A stretch of DNA of 64,000 bases from Tetrastigma voinierianum (GCA_016808115.1 JAEQBH010004574.1:203169-267168), one strand, 5' to 3'; shown: positions 1-12,062, numbered from the stretch's first letter. Notes: generated by a model from the letters alone, not told the origin. Made by a program: numbers and translations.

Positions 1-1060
1 GAAGCTCACGACTGAATTCGGAAGGAAATTGGAGCCACAAACTGAAGAAAAATGGCTCACTGCAGAAATCTTGCAAGGTTGCGAAAATTTTACAACCTAC
101 TCTGCCTCCATTTTTGACTTCCATTTCACCACCTTTTTGTGACTTTTTCCTAAACTGTCCCTTTTGTATCACAGGCTCGCATACTTTTGTAATTTCCTCG
201 ACTCGAAAGCACTATATAAGCCTCAATCAAGCCTCAGATAAAGAGACGACTTTACAAAATCGCGAAGCAACTTTCCCGCTTTTCTTCTTATCTCTGATTT
301 TCTCCCCCTTTCCTTCACTTTCTCACTAGCCAAACACTCCTTGAGGATGACCACTCAAGAGATGCTTGGCTAAATCCCCTCATCCTTGAAGAGGAAGGCC
401 ACTAGGCCAATGTTTTGAGGTAAACTGTCCCTCTCCGCTTTCAACGCGCGCCATTGCTCACACGTCTCAATATCTTGCCTCAGCTTAAACTTTGATGTAC
501 CCTGATTGGCCAAGACTGCGAAGTTTAAGGGCCTCAAGTGATGCTTACCTCAGATCCACTGAGGCTCGCTTAGTTGCCATTTATTTGCCTCTACAGGTTA
601 GGTCAAAGAATTAGTTTTTACTTTTTTGAGACATGAATGATCAATAAATGCTGTATCTCAAGAGAAAAACTTTTAAGACTCAGTTTTCATAGCTAAATGA
701 AGATCCTGCCTCGAAATGACTATAGGTCATCCTCCCCAACGCGAGGAAAAGGGAGTCGAGACTTCCTGGGCCGTTTCTAGAACCTCAAGCCCAGTGGCCT
801 GAGACTTTAAGGAGTTCTTGTTACATTCCATTTCATTTTGTTTGTAGTTTTCACACCACCAATCACACTGTTTTTACAAAAACCCCAAGTCCAAATTGAA
901 ATCACCATTTTACATCAATTGTAAATCATTTTGCGTGAAGAAAACCCATCCCTGTGTTCGACCCTAGAACCATTATACTGCAATAGCTATGCTACGGCAG
1001 TAGGAGGAATTTAGGTTATAAATATTGTTGATTCTGGCATACCCTATTGTACTTGAATCA
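1..1060 (+). mobile_element. 3' portion of an LTR (left end outside window)
   Basis: The segment shares a block with the other LTRs of the L2 type: a sequence reading like AACACTCCTTGAGGATGA near 335 recurs near 7,240, 29,300 and 32,570. It ends TTGTTGATTC...GAATCA at 1,060, as L2 LTRs do. What follows is not a primer-binding site but the tail of M1 pol on the opposite strand, so this is a 3' LTR or a solo LTR inserted in M1. The right flank ACAAT would be the target duplication, but the left partner lies outside the window. Plus orientation follows from the TATA-like box at 211 and from the terminus. Confidence 0.75.
211..220 (+). promoter_or_regulatory. TATA-like box of the left-edge LTR
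   Basis: ACTATATAAG followed by a C-rich transcript start region. Its place upstream of the shared LTR block matches the TATA-like sequence in the related LTRs at 29,151 and 32,462. Confidence 0.5.
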
Positions 1061-1084
1061 ACAATGTGTTCTCTTTTGAACAAT

Positions 1085-2088
1085 TCTTTTGATCTCTTCA
1101 AATCTGGGATTGTTCTTCAGTTGATCTTCCTCTAAGATAATGCTTGAAACTCTGACCATTCACTTTAAACTCATTTCCATAATTGGTTTTTAATGTTATT
1201 GCTCCAAAAGGTAATTACAACTATCAGGTAAGGACCATCTTTGCTGGGATTAGTTTTCCGGAAAATTTTGAACTCAATTGCATAAATTGACAAGTTCTCA
1301 TACTCTAAAATCTTTCCTCAGAATCTTCTGATCATGCCACTTTTGATTTTATCTTTTGCAGATCCCGACATTGGTTGTAAGCTTCATTTCTCAGCTCTTC
1401 CTGTTCATTCCTCTGGAGTAATCTCTTTTCTTTAGCAGTTTGGAAATCACAGTTCAGTTTCCTGATTGCCCACATAGTCTTATATTCAAGCTCAAGAGGG
1501 AGATGACAAGGCTTTCCTAATACAATTTTGTATGGGGACATTCTAATAGGAGATTTATAAGCAGTCTTGCAAGCCCATAATGCATCATCTTGTTTTACTG
1601 ACTAGTCTTTCCTGCTTGTTTTGACTGTCTTCTCCAATATATTCTTTATCTCACTATTGGAAATTTCTTCTTACCCATTTAACTGAGGGTGATAAGCCAA
1701 TCCCATAACATGTATTGCTCCATATCTGCTTAAAAGTTTTGCTAACATTTTGTTTGCAAAATGGCTTCCCTCATCACTAATGATTGTCCTTGGGGCTCCA
1801 AATCTGCTCAAGATAATTCTTTGAATAAACCCCACAACTGTGTTGACATCATTTTTGGGACAATAGCTATAACTTCCACCCATTTGAATACATAATCCAC
1901 ATCAAGGAGAATGTACAGATTTCCAAATGATGGTGGGAAAGGTCTCATGAAGTCTATCCCCCATACACCAAAGATCTACACCACCAGGATCCCTCGTAGA
2001 GGCATCTTATTTGTTTTGTTGATGTTGCCCATTCTTTGACATTTTTCATAATGTTTCACCCATTCAAACAGTCTCTGAATAGAGTTGG
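1085..2088 (-). pseudogene. M1 integrase core, C-terminal part and pol tail
   Basis: Reverse-strand translation gives the integrase core: GVWGIDFMRPFPPSFGN (first catalytic Asp), ISDEGSHFAN (second Asp, about 1,770), YHPQLNG (about 1,675) followed by an in-frame stop and then EEISNSEIK with the Glu. Next come MSPYKIVLGKPCHLPLELEY and ELRNEAY, which typify plant gypsy pol. The last recognisable block is FKVNGQSFKHYLRG near 1,130-1,175, the usual pol tail. Stops at about 1,670 and 1,980 and frame changes make it non-functional. It is the right half of an integrase cut by the solo LTR at 2,089-4,799. Confidence 0.85.
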
Positions 2089-4799
2089 TGTAACGCCCCA
2101 AAAATACCCTGGAATTTTTTAAATAATTTTTATTATATATTCCGGGTTGAATTGAGCCAAACTTGGGTTTTTCCGGGAAAATTGATAAATTGATAAATTG
2201 TGAATTGTAAATTGAAAGTGTGAGCATATGAATGAATATTATATGCTAAAATGAGAAAGTGGATTGTCCTGAAACGAATCCAAGTGAAAAAGGGCAAATG
2301 TGGAAAAAAATTGTAAAATGAGGACCTAAGGGTCAATTGTTATAAAGAATAAATGTCTAAGTGAAATTATGATAAATGGATGGCCAAAGTGGAATAATAG
2401 GAGACTTAAAGGAAAAATGAGTTAAAGGCCAAACAAGGCCTTATGGAAATAAAGAATTAAAGACCAAAAAGGAGAAAATGAGGAATAAGAATAAGTGTGT
2501 AGGCCAAACATGGCCTTACACTACCCAGTTGGGGCCAAACAAGGCCTTATGGATTTAAGGGATATAAAGACCAAAAATGTGGTCTTAGGCTCATTTTATG
2601 ACAAACCGTTTTTGAGAAGGGAGGAGAAAATCTAGGGTTTGTAAGGAGGAGTGGCTTTGGTTGAGTTTTGCTTCCCATTTCTTCCTCCTAAGAGACCAAG
2701 CAACATACAAGAAGAGATTTGAAGAGGTTCAAGGTAATAAATCAAACCCTAACTTCATTCTTTTTGATTTTGATTTTGGTGAAAAGCACTAACTTAAGAA
2801 AAAAGGGTTTTCATTGATTCTAAACCACCTTGGAGTTGTTTTCGGTGGATTCCATGGTGGATTTTGATAATGGGACGAATTAGAGAAGGCTCAGGAAGAA
2901 AATGAGTGAGAAAAATCCCACCTTTTCAAACCGCAGGGTACAGACGCTTGAGTGGCACCTGCATCAGGATGCAAAGGCAATCGTACCAAGACTAATTAAA
3001 CCGCACGAGATCGACCGGCAAGGAACAACCGTACCAGACGGGCCAAAGTGGTACTCTGCACCACTACTCCAAATGTCTTTGTTTTGCATATTTTGCACCG
3101 TTGTCCAAGATTCCCAAGCCCGATTGTTGTGACCCTAAGAAATGATTAACGGGGGTTCAAATAAGGGTAGAACTAAGTGAAAATATCTCGCTTCGGGCCG
3201 CAATACACTCGGTCTTCGTGCGCACTTAGTATCTTAACTCAAGATCAAGTAACAAAAATAAATTCGCAATTCACTAAAATGGTTTAACAATTGTTTATCC
3301 ACTAAGAGTGGCGTGAATGTTACTGACTAGGATAGGTGATGACGCCTAACCTAGACAGATCGGGCTATAAGGAAACTAGATTCGACAAATTTTCCGCTTT
3401 GTTCTCCTCGACTCTATTCTTATTTCAAGTATTTTGGTAGTTTACCAAGTAACTATGAAATGAGTACACGAATGAGTATATGAAATGAGTACACAAATGA
3501 GTATATGAAATGAGTACATGAATGAGTATATGAAATGAGTACGTGAATGAGTATATGAAGTAAGTACATAGATTGAGTATATCTTTGAAAAGATAATATG
3601 GAAGTGAATATGGAATTGAAATGTGATATTTGAAAACCGAACGAATGTGAATACGATAAGGATCGATTCATCAAACTAACTGGGCCATAAATGTGAATTG
3701 AATGATATATCGGTCGACCGCTTGACGGATGCACAAATCGGTATCCGCCACGGCGCGCACCTCGGAATTATCCACGTCCTACTCGCTGATGCACACCCAG
3801 ACCGCCATGATGGCAAAGATATACGAAGAAATGTCCCACTCAAGCGGATGCACCAATCGGCATCCTCATGATGGCTGGCGACATTTAAAATGATACCATG
3901 TCGGGTGCACCAAACGACATCCGCCGCGATGGAGACTGAATTGCTAAATGTGCTAATATTATCAATGATAATAAGGGCAGGATTCATCAAACTAATTGCC
4001 GTAAATGTAAATTGAATAGTCAAGGTGAAAGAACCAATATTGACGAGTGAAAATGGGATTTTTATGTATATGCTTAAATCTCATAAATTGAATTGTGAAA
4101 TGAATTGTTGCATTGAAAATGCATGTTGTGATATGATAATGAATTGTAAAAATGAAAGCATGCAAAATTGAATAGCATGAGTATATGTTGATATAATAGG
4201 CATGGTTTAATGTTAAATGCATGCCAAGTTTAATTGAATATTCAAATAGAATCAGAGTAGAACTACCTACATGAAAATGCTTAGCGTATAGTTTTATCTA
4301 TGCGTAGGTTTCGAGTAGACATGAAGGAAGACAAGATCGTGAAGCGCAGAGTCATAGCGTTATGCGTATACATACCTCGCCATGCATATCATTTCCTTTT
4401 TGAACATGGAAAATTTTGTAAACAAAAGGGTTAAACTTTGAACCTTGATTTTTGTATATCATTCTGGAAAGGCATGAATGCCTTCTTTGTAAATGTATTT
4501 TGTTAAATGTTTACACTACCGAATCATGATTGAATTTGTAAATGATTATGGGCTTGCCTAAAACTGAAACCGCTTCCGTCAATAAAAAAATGACATAATA
4601 AAATGTTTTGATAAGATAAATGAACGTCTGAGTAAACCGGCTCCTGCTCGATCCTACCATTCTGCCCGCTTCTGGATTCTGTCAGGACACTTTTGAAAAA
4701 ATGTAATTTAATAACATCGGAAAATAAAAAAAGAATAAACCGAGCGTCCCTACTGCCCTGACTCGCCATTTGGCTCCGACTGTGCCCTGGGGTCGCTAC
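2089..4799 (+). mobile_element. Solo LTR (2.7 kb, TGTAACGCCCC type) in M1 integrase
   Basis: It starts TGTAACGCCCCAAAAATACC and ends near GGGGTCGCTAC. The flanks are GTTGG (2,084-2,088) and GCTGG (4,800-4,804), a 5-bp duplication with one mismatch. M1 integrase reading stops at one edge and resumes at the other, so the whole segment is an insertion. No protein domain, primer-binding site or polypurine tract is present, hence a solo LTR. This start and length suggest a chromovirus such as the Tekay/Del group; that lineage call is inference. It holds a 25-bp tandem repeat (3,456-3,581), about three spaced copies of GATGCAC-AATCGG-ATCC (3,728-3,920) and a ~320-bp imperfect direct repeat (3,664 and 3,981). 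Confidence 0.75.
3456..3581 (+). repeat. Tandem repeat, 5 x 25 bp
   Basis: Five consecutive units begin at 3,456, 3,481, 3,506, 3,531 and 3,556, each TGAAATGAGTACRYRAATGA plus GTATA with few changes. The array sits inside the solo LTR and is not coding. Confidence 0.9.
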
Positions 4800-4804
4800 G
4801 CTGG

Positions 4805-5700
4805 CCAATAAAACCTGATTAGAGAATTTTCTAGGCTGAATAGTCTCTTGCAAAGTGTCCTCCATATGGTGATGCATGACATTTATCCAAAATTTCACCT
4901 TGTTCATCTTCTGATGATCTGATCTACCCCTATTCTAAACAATAGTGGGTCATCCCATATATAAACTCTGACATCAATTCTCAATTTTCTTTTCTGATGG
5001 TAGCTGAATTCTGGTGGCATGATTCCACAAGCTAAGTAATTAACAATATCAGCATACCAAGGTATTTGGATGGACACCTAAAAGAGCTACTCATCAAGGA
5101 AATTTTCTTCTATTTTAGTCATGTTTTGCCCTTCAGTAGGCTTTTCTAACCATGACAAGTGACCTGCTATCACATTTTCACTCCCCTTGTTGTCCTTGAT
5201 CTCCAAATCAAACTCTTACAACAATAATACCCATCTGATCAGTCTTAGTTTGGCATCTTTCTTTGTCATCAAATATTTGATTGCTGCATGATCAGTGTGT
5301 GTGATAACATGGGATCCTAGTATGTATGGCCTGAACTTTCACAATCAAACACCATTGCCAGCATCTCCTTTTCTGTAGTTGAGTAATTATCTTGTGCTTT
5401 ATTAAAGGTTTTGCTGACATAGAATATTGCTCTGAAAATTTTCTTTGTTCTTTGTCCCAACACTGCTCCCATTGCATAGTCACTAACATCACACATGATT
5501 TCAAAATCTTTGTTTCAGTCTGGTGTTGCCATGATGGGAGCTATAACCAATCTGGATTTTATTTCTTCAAATGCAAACCTGCATGATTCATCAAAATCAA
5601 ATTTAGAATCCTTTTCCAACAGTCTGGATAATGGTCTTGAAATTTTTGAGAAGTCTTTTATAAATCTTATGTAAAACCCAGCATGTCCCAAAAAAACTTC
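4805..5700 (-). pseudogene. M1 RNase H and N-terminal integrase fragment
   Basis: On the reverse strand, KFDFDES-(R)FAFEEIKS and APIMATPD lead into the RNase H core with VSDYAMGAVLGQR, NYSTTEKEMLAMVF and LIMQQSNI. This is the connection and RNase H part of pol. A linker with the zinc-finger part of integrase follows, ending KFSNQVLL just before the solo LTR at 4,799. The RNase H motifs (D-MGAVLGQ, TEKEMLA) are clear, but there are several stops. The order and orientation match the RT fragment upstream. Confidence 0.8.
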
Positions 5701-6655
5701 TAATCCCCTTGACTGTAGTAGGTGGCATCAGAGTTTATATCACAAAAACCATTGCTTGATCAACTTCTAGTCTAACTATAGAAATTTTATGCCCCAAGAC
5801 AATACCTTATGTTATCATGAAATGACATTTTTCCCAATTTAGAGTTAAATTCTTGTCTTGGCACCTCCAAAGTACAATTTCTAAAATTTTCAAGCAGTTC
5901 TCAAAACTGGATTCATAAACTGAGAAGTCATCCATGAAGAGTTCCATAGCCTCCTCCACCAAATCTTAGAAAATCGACATTATACACCTTTTAAAGGTGG
6001 CAGAAGCATTACATAATCCAAATGACATCTTCTAAAAGCAAAGGTTCCATAAGGACAAGTAAATGTAATATTTTCCAATCCTCTAGGGCTATGGAAATTT
6101 GATTATAACTAGAATATCCATCAAGAAAACAGAAATAAGGGTGTCTTGCCAATCTGTCTAGCATTTGATTAATAAAAGGTAAAAAAGATAATCCATCCTC
6201 TTGAATGTAAGTGATTCAATTTTCGTAATCTACGTGCACTTCTCCATCTGCTAAGGCCTTATTAGAATTAATTCATTCTTTTCATTTCTGATGACAATGA
6301 ATCCACCCTTCTTGGGAACTACATGAATTGGGCTCACCCAAGGGTTGATTGAGATTGTATAAATGAATCCTGCATTCATCCATTTTAGTACTTCTTTTTT
6401 GGATACTTCTTTCATAGTTGGATTAAGTCTTCTCTGATGTTTTATTAATGTTTTTAAGTTTTCCTCCAAGAGGATTTTATGCATGCATATAGAAGAACTG
6501 ATTCCTTTCAAATCTTCCATGACCGATTCCTTTCAAATCTTCCATCGACTAAAAATTGCTTCTTTATACTTTATGAGAATCTCTATTAGTTTATGCTCTT
6601 TTTCTTATGTCAAGTCAGTTGATATGATAACTGGTTTTGATTTTTCTGCACCTAA
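5701..6655 (-). pseudogene. M1 reverse transcriptase fragment
   Basis: The reverse-strand reading starts with the protease-RT linker (GAEKSKPVIISTDLT, from 6,655), then MEDLKGISSSICMHKILLEE (6,520), SPIHVVPKKGG, LPFINQMLD, CFLDGYSSYNQISIAL and the catalytic ELFMDDFSVYESSFENC near 5,946, ending at the RT-RNase H connection (RSFLGHAGFYIRFIKDFSKI). RT copies element RNA into DNA. The catalytic FMDDF is intact, but stops and at least one frameshift break the frame. The insertion of L2 removes it from its protease. Confidence 0.85.
6651..6655. repeat. Left target-site duplication CCTAA of L2
   Basis: CCTAA directly precedes the L2 5' LTR and is repeated at 33,298-33,302 directly after the 3' LTR. 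Removing the element and one copy restores the M1 reading KHLKYAFLGAEKSKP. Confidence 0.95.
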
Positions 6656-7958
6656 TGATTAGTACCCAAAAAGTGCTATTTTAAGTCCTATTTAAGATAG
6701 GTTTTGAGTGCTACAGTACTCAATCATATTATTTAAGCCAGATTGACATGTAGGCCCTTTAGTACTACTGATTTTGTTTCGAGGTTGTTTTTGGTAGTTT
6801 TGCAGGTTTCGTAAACCTTACTCATCTACATCAAGCTTCGCATCAAATCGTGCTGATTTATGCCAAGTTCGTATGAATTCTCAGCGATTTCATCAAGCCC
6901 GATGAAGAAATAGCGTTAGAAGATGCATATACGAATGGAAGATGCAGTGGTAGTTAGTACTACACTGGCCATGATAGCTTAAATTTCCTATGCATAGCGA
7001 AATTCTCTCAAGACGTATTTGTGATCCAAACGACTGCTTTTGATTACACCGCTTCGCCTCAATGTAATCATATTATTTGTGTTTTGAAGGCTTGGCATTT
7101 TCTCGCATGTTTCATGGGCCATATAGCTTCATGTTATGAATATTTTGTAAGAAAACTATTCATTTAACGCAGTTTCATTTATGGCCGTTCCCATTTTCCC
7201 TCTTCTCTCTCCTCTTTCCCTCATTTTCTAGGCTGCCAAACACCCCCCTTTGAGGATGACAACTCAAAGGATGTTCGGCTAAGCCTCAAAACCTTGAAGA
7301 GGAGGGTTGCTAGGTTGGTTGCTGTGGGTTTATACTGCTCCGTTTTCATGAAGGCATCGTGGTATTTGTGTTTCAAACTTTCAAAAACTAGGCTTAAATG
7401 CTATTTAATGTATTTTCTTTGGTCAATACTTGGTATTTTTAGGTTCAAGGTATTTTATTGCTAGATACACCGACATCCACAGATGTCATTTACGAGCCAC
7501 AGTAGGTTAAATGCTTTATTTTCAACTCCGCAGAACATTAAATGCTCAAGAAATGCTATGGTTCAAATAGGAATGTTACTAAGGGTCAGTTTAGTTAAAC
7601 AAAGATCCAGTTTTAAATGACTATATGTCATTGGCCCTAATGGCGGTAGGAAATAACCCGAGGACACCTACAACCCCATCATACAAACTATGACCCAAAC
7701 TTCAAGGTCTTTTTACATCTTATTTTAAACTCCGTTTCGCTTAGCTTAGTGACAACAACAAACTACCCTTTTTATGCACCAAAATCCAAATGAAAGCCTC
7801 ACCATTTTGAATCATTATACAAGTCATTTGTAAGATGAAAACCCATCCCTATGTTCGATCCTAGAGCCGCTATACTGCAGTAGTTACGCTACGGTAGTAG
7901 GAGCAACTTAGGTATAAATTTTGTTGATTCTCCGGAAACCCTACTGTGGCACGAATCA
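6656..7958 (+). repeat. L2 5' LTR (1,303 bp)
   Basis: TG...CA termini; pairs with 31,931-33,297 over its whole length but with many substitutions and small indels. It contains the LTR block shared with 1-1,060 (near 7,238) and ends CTACTGTGGCACGAATCA immediately before the primer-binding site. The TATA region is decayed here (CCATATAGC, about 7,129) compared with TTTATATAAACC in the 3' copy. Confidence 0.9.
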
Positions 7959-7960
7959 AA

Positions 7961-7984
7961 TGGCACCGTTGCCCGTGATGGTGC
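7961..7984 (+). other. L2 primer-binding site (tRNA-Asp type)
   Basis: TGGCACCGTTGCCCGTGAT starts 2 nt after the LTR and is close to the complement of a plant tRNA-Asp 3' end, as used by Athila-lineage elements. It primes minus-strand DNA synthesis. Confidence 0.8.
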
Positions 7985-8268
7985 CAAATTGCAGATGATG
8001 AGTTACGAGTACTGTGAATCCTCATTACAAGTATCAGACCTTAAACCTTTCTCGACCACTGCTTAGATTTCAAGTTTACTCAGCCAGCCACCGCCGAAAT
8101 GCTTTTTTAATAGTCATTTTTTTAGCTAACATTGATCCGCAAGCTTCAGAGTTGTTCTCGTTTGTCTCTCAGGTCACGTGTTTATGCATCACCGGGAGGA
8201 GATATTTCGTAGATCGGCAAAGAGTCCGTGACACCAACCGAACAAGGTTGTGAAGCCGCAGCACAAGT

Positions 8269-9895
8269 GAGCAAATGGATCCTCTACCTGAGGAACAGCA
8301 AAGTCAGCAAGCAGCTCCAATGAATCCAACAAGATACGTGTCAACGAGGACCACATACACCCTCCTGTGAGGAGCGCACCTTCCCAGATCATACCACCGT
8401 TGAGATGTGGCAAGACCCTATCTGGTGCCCCTGCTTCCCACATTTCATGGAATGGAGAATGAGAATCCATATACTCATATCCGGGAGTTCGAGGAGGTAT
8501 GCACAACTTTTAAGGAAGGAATGCCTGACATGGATTTGCTTAAGCTAAAAGCATTCCCATTGACACTGAAAGACAAGGCCAAAATTTGGCTCAATTCACT
8601 GAGGCCGAGAACAATTAGAAATTAAAGAATCTCAAGTCAGTTTTTGAAGAAATTTTTCAAAGACAACTAAGACCAACAAAGCTTGAAGAGGCAACCTTAC
8701 ACTTACTTCCCATTTCTATGACAATGAGAAGTTTTATCGTTGTCGAGAGGTTCATGGAGACCATCGAGCATGTCCACACCACGGTTTTGATACTTGGATG
8801 CCAGTGAATCATTTCTATGATGGTATGTCTCCAACCATGAAGCAACCGGGCTGAAACCATGTGTGGAGGTGACTTTTGAGTTAAACGCCTGTGACGAGGC
8901 CATGAACTTTTTGAACTAGATAAAATAAACCTCCAAGGCAGCTGGGATGAACCGAATCCAAGGAGGCAGAAGAATGAGGCCTTCAATCTACCAGCGGGAG
9001 GCATTTATGCACTTTTCGAAGACACGAAGATGAAAGCAAAATCGAATTCACTTTGACCCAAAGGTCGAGGAGCTGAAATGAGAGAAATCGCATGAAATGC
9101 AAGGCAAGGAATGAGCTCGTATCTTAACCAAATTGTTTTAATCTGTCACCAAATAGCCACCCTAGGGAGCAATCGTCCGCAGTTCCTTCCGGGGCAAGGG
9201 ACTTAATGCAAGAGCATGCCCATGTCTTGGGTCAAATAAGCCACCTACAAATGCTCCTATGGCAACACTCTATAACCCAAACTGAGGAATCATCCGAACC
9301 TACTGAAGCCAAACCCCTACATATGCCCCCTAGAGCACAACAGCCAGCTTTGGCTCCACTTCAAAGACAATGTTAGAACAAATTCTCCACCTTCTTCTCC
9401 TATTGAGCAGCAATCTAAATTTGGGCAAAGTGGTAGGCACGTTTGTGGGAAGAACAAAAGGTGTTGAATGTTCAAATTTAATTTAAAATTAGGTAGTTGA
9501 GCTCATCAATAAGAAATTGACAAGATGCATTGGTGAGATTTCCAGTTGTCTAAATCCGCCAAAGAAGCAGTGGTCTTGAAAAAGGGAAATTTCCTTCCCA
9601 GACACAGCAAAACCCTAGGGGAATGCATGAGATAGGCTCCGCCAGTGATCCAAATGCAAGAATTGATGAAGTCAAAGCAGTTGTGACTTTGAGAAGTGGT
9701 AAAGAACTGAGACCAAATGCTAGCCCTAAGACTAACCAAGATAGTTCCCTACAAAGAGTCGATCCACCAGAGGAAGAACAATCGCAGCGAAGGGAAGAGG
9801 TGAAGCCCAAAGGTACTCTCCCTTCCCACAAGCACTTCGAAAAGAAAAATTCAAAGCAACCAAACCGGGAATTTCAGAGGTACTACGGCAAGTGA
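8269..9895 (+). pseudogene. L2 gag fragment
   Basis: From ATG at 8,275 the reading starts MDPLPEEQQSQQ; further on are MENENPYTHIREFEEV, LLKLKAFPLTLKDKAKIWLNSL and, in other frames, CPHHGFDTWMPVNHFYDGMS, the retrotransposon gag core that forms the particle shell. The C-terminal half has ISHLQML and an intact 90-codon stretch (9,623-9,895) with AVVTLRSGKELRPN, a standard motif at the gag-protease junction. At least five frame changes or stops interrupt it. Confidence 0.85.
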
Positions 9896-10924
9896 AGGTT
9901 AACATTTTTTCCTAGACATGATCAAGCAAGTCCCCACGTATGCAAAATTTTTGAAGGACTTATGTACGGTAAAAAGAGGCTTCAATGTGAATAAAAAGGC
10001 CTTTTTGACTGAGCAAGCGAGTGCTATCATTGAGTGCAAGACTCTTGTGAAGTATAAGGACCCTGATGTCCTACAATCTCGCTAATATCAGGCACTAGTG
10101 TAGAAAAAGCACTACTAGACTGGAGCTAATGTGAACCTACCGCTATTCCATGTACAAGCAAATTGCCTGGGAGAATCAAGCCCACTTCCATCATTAATCG
10201 TCCGCCGATAGTCTATTAAAATTCCAAAGGGGGACCATTGAGGATGTTCTAATACAAGTGGACAAATTCTACTATCCAAAGGGATTTTGTCGCACTCATG
10301 CAGCCTACAGTGCTGGGGGCCAATCATGTACTCCATCATATTGGGAAGGCCATTCGCTACTTCGAATGCCATTATAAATTGCCGAAATGGGGTTATGCAA
10401 CACACTGGGAATATGACTTGGAACGCAATATTCCATTCGAGTAAAAGGCATATGCAACCGCGATATGACCTGAAGAAGTCTGCATAATAGATACAATTCT
10501 TGAAGAACAAGATAATGAGCAGCAAGTGCAAGATGTGTTAACCCAGGAGTTATCTGAGTGCCTTGTAGAGCAACAGGAACCTCAATGCATGAGTCTAGTG
10601 CAGGGGTGCTAGAGAAAGAAAATAGAAATTCTACCTTTGTTGACTGGTGAAGAGAAAAAGGAACCTCAACAGTTGGATCTTAAACCCCTGCCTGTGGAAT
10701 TAAAATATGCATTTCTGGAAGAAAACAAGCGTTGTCCAATCAGAATATCACATCGGCCAGCCACTCCACAGAGGACAACCTATTGCACCTCCTCAAAATG
10801 AACAAGCTAGTGGAAAATTTCATTTAAAAGGCATCGCCTCAACAACTGCACTCCACCATTTATTTAGAAGAAGAATCTAAAGTCAAGAAGTACCAAGAGG
10901 AGGTTGAATCCTCACATGCATGAG
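9896..10924 (+). pseudogene. L2 protease and protease-RT linker
   Basis: Weakly preserved aspartic protease: MYSIILGRPFATSNAIINCR (10,329-) matches the conserved GRPF segment of plant gypsy protease, and VMQ-T-GNMTWN-IFH follows. The catalytic Asp region upstream is too decayed to place. The linker continues to LKPLPVELKYAFLEENKR (about 10,675), the block that precedes RT, and is cut at 10,924 by L3. RT resumes at 26,409. Confidence 0.75.
10920..10924. repeat. Left target-site duplication ATGAG of L3
   Basis: ATGAG directly before the L3 5' LTR, repeated exactly at 26,404-26,408 directly after its 3' LTR. Confidence 0.95.
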
Positions 10925-11284
10925 TGATGAGCTTAAAAGTCATTTATTTTTAATCCATTTTTCTGTTTGATTTTCATCCTAAAGGAATAATTATGCGTAA
11001 ATATGAAGAAACTCACCAATTTGTTATTAGCAGGAGTGTGGAAAGAAAGAAGAAAAAACAGAGAAAATGCAAAGAATTGGTGGAGTAAAATGTAGAAAAT
11101 GGCAGGCGTAAATGAAAGCAACTAGTTAACTAATGTTTCAGCTGGGGCTCAGACAAATTCAAGTATGCAGGTCAGCTACACTTAAAATTGAAGGAAATTT
11201 GATGCGTGTCGCATCAGGATCACAAGTTCTAAGAATGAGGATTAATCGTGAGACTTAAGGAATTATGTAGCGACAACATCGTGA

Positions 11285-12062
11285 TGTCGCGACAAAGGTT
11301 GATGTCGCGACAAGGGATGGAGGTCGCGACAAGAGAAGCGCTTCGAAGCTATGATAGGTTTGAAAAGATGAAACTATTGTGACTTAAGTTGATGTCGCGA
11401 CAAGAGACTAATGTCGCGACACCAAAAGCGAACAGTTGAAACCTGCAGAGGCATGAAGTGATGTCACGACAAGAGATCGATGTCGTGACATCAGGAACCA
11501 TCAGTTGAAAGCTGCAAGGACATGAACTGATGTCGCGACAAGAGATTGATGTCGCGACATCGAAACTACGCTTGAAACCCGCAGAGGCATGAAGTGATGT
11601 CACGACAGCGATTGATGTCATGACATCGTGAACAACCGCTTGAAAGCCGCAGCGACATGAGCCGGATGTCGCTGACAAGAGATTGATGTCGCGACAACAG
11701 AACGAACAGCTTGAAACTCCGCAGGCATGAAATGATGTCACGATAAAGGATTGATGTCGACATCGGGAACCGCCGCTGAAAGTCGCATGACATGAGCTAA
11801 TGTCGCGATTAAGAGATCGATGTCGCGACATCGTAAACGGTCAACAATTGAAATTGGCGGAGTACGAAGTGATGTCACAACGGGCGATTGATGTCGCTGA
11901 CATCGTGAAACTACCAGCTTCAAAAGCCGCAAAGACAGAGCCGATGTCGCGACAAGAGATTGATGTCGTACATAAGATGCCTTCAGAAACAAAGGAATGC
12001 CGCGACTGCTGATAAATGCCGCAACAAGTACCGAACTAACTGATGTCGCGATAAGGGATTTG
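11285..12062 (+). repeat. Palindrome array TGTCGCGACA in L3 5' LTR, ~69-bp units
   Basis: The 10-bp perfect palindrome TGTCGCGACA and single-step variants (TGTCACGACA, TGTCGTGACA, TGTCATGACA) recur about 20 times. Between 11,459 and 11,942 they sit in a tandem repeat with unit starts near 11,459, 11,528, 11,596, 11,664, 11,735, 11,800, 11,871 and 11,942. Units alternate between an A form (GCATGAAGTGATGTCAC) and a B form (GACATGAGCTGATGTCGCG), so the higher-order period is about 138 bp. The block ends about 80 bp before the TATA-like box. Long reverse-strand open frames across it are by-products of the repeat. Confidence 0.9.

Noticed and set aside
11349..11831. 160-codon open frame on the reverse strand (and similar ones at 11,566-11,992)
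   Set aside because: Ser/Arg/Cys-rich reading caused by the GTCGCGAC repeat; it is antisense in an LTR and has no counterpart of the same sequence in the 3' LTR.
11285..12062. Regular palindromic repeats resembling a CRISPR array
   Set aside because: The units are tandem with no unique spacers, lie inside a plant LTR and are matched by the second LTR.
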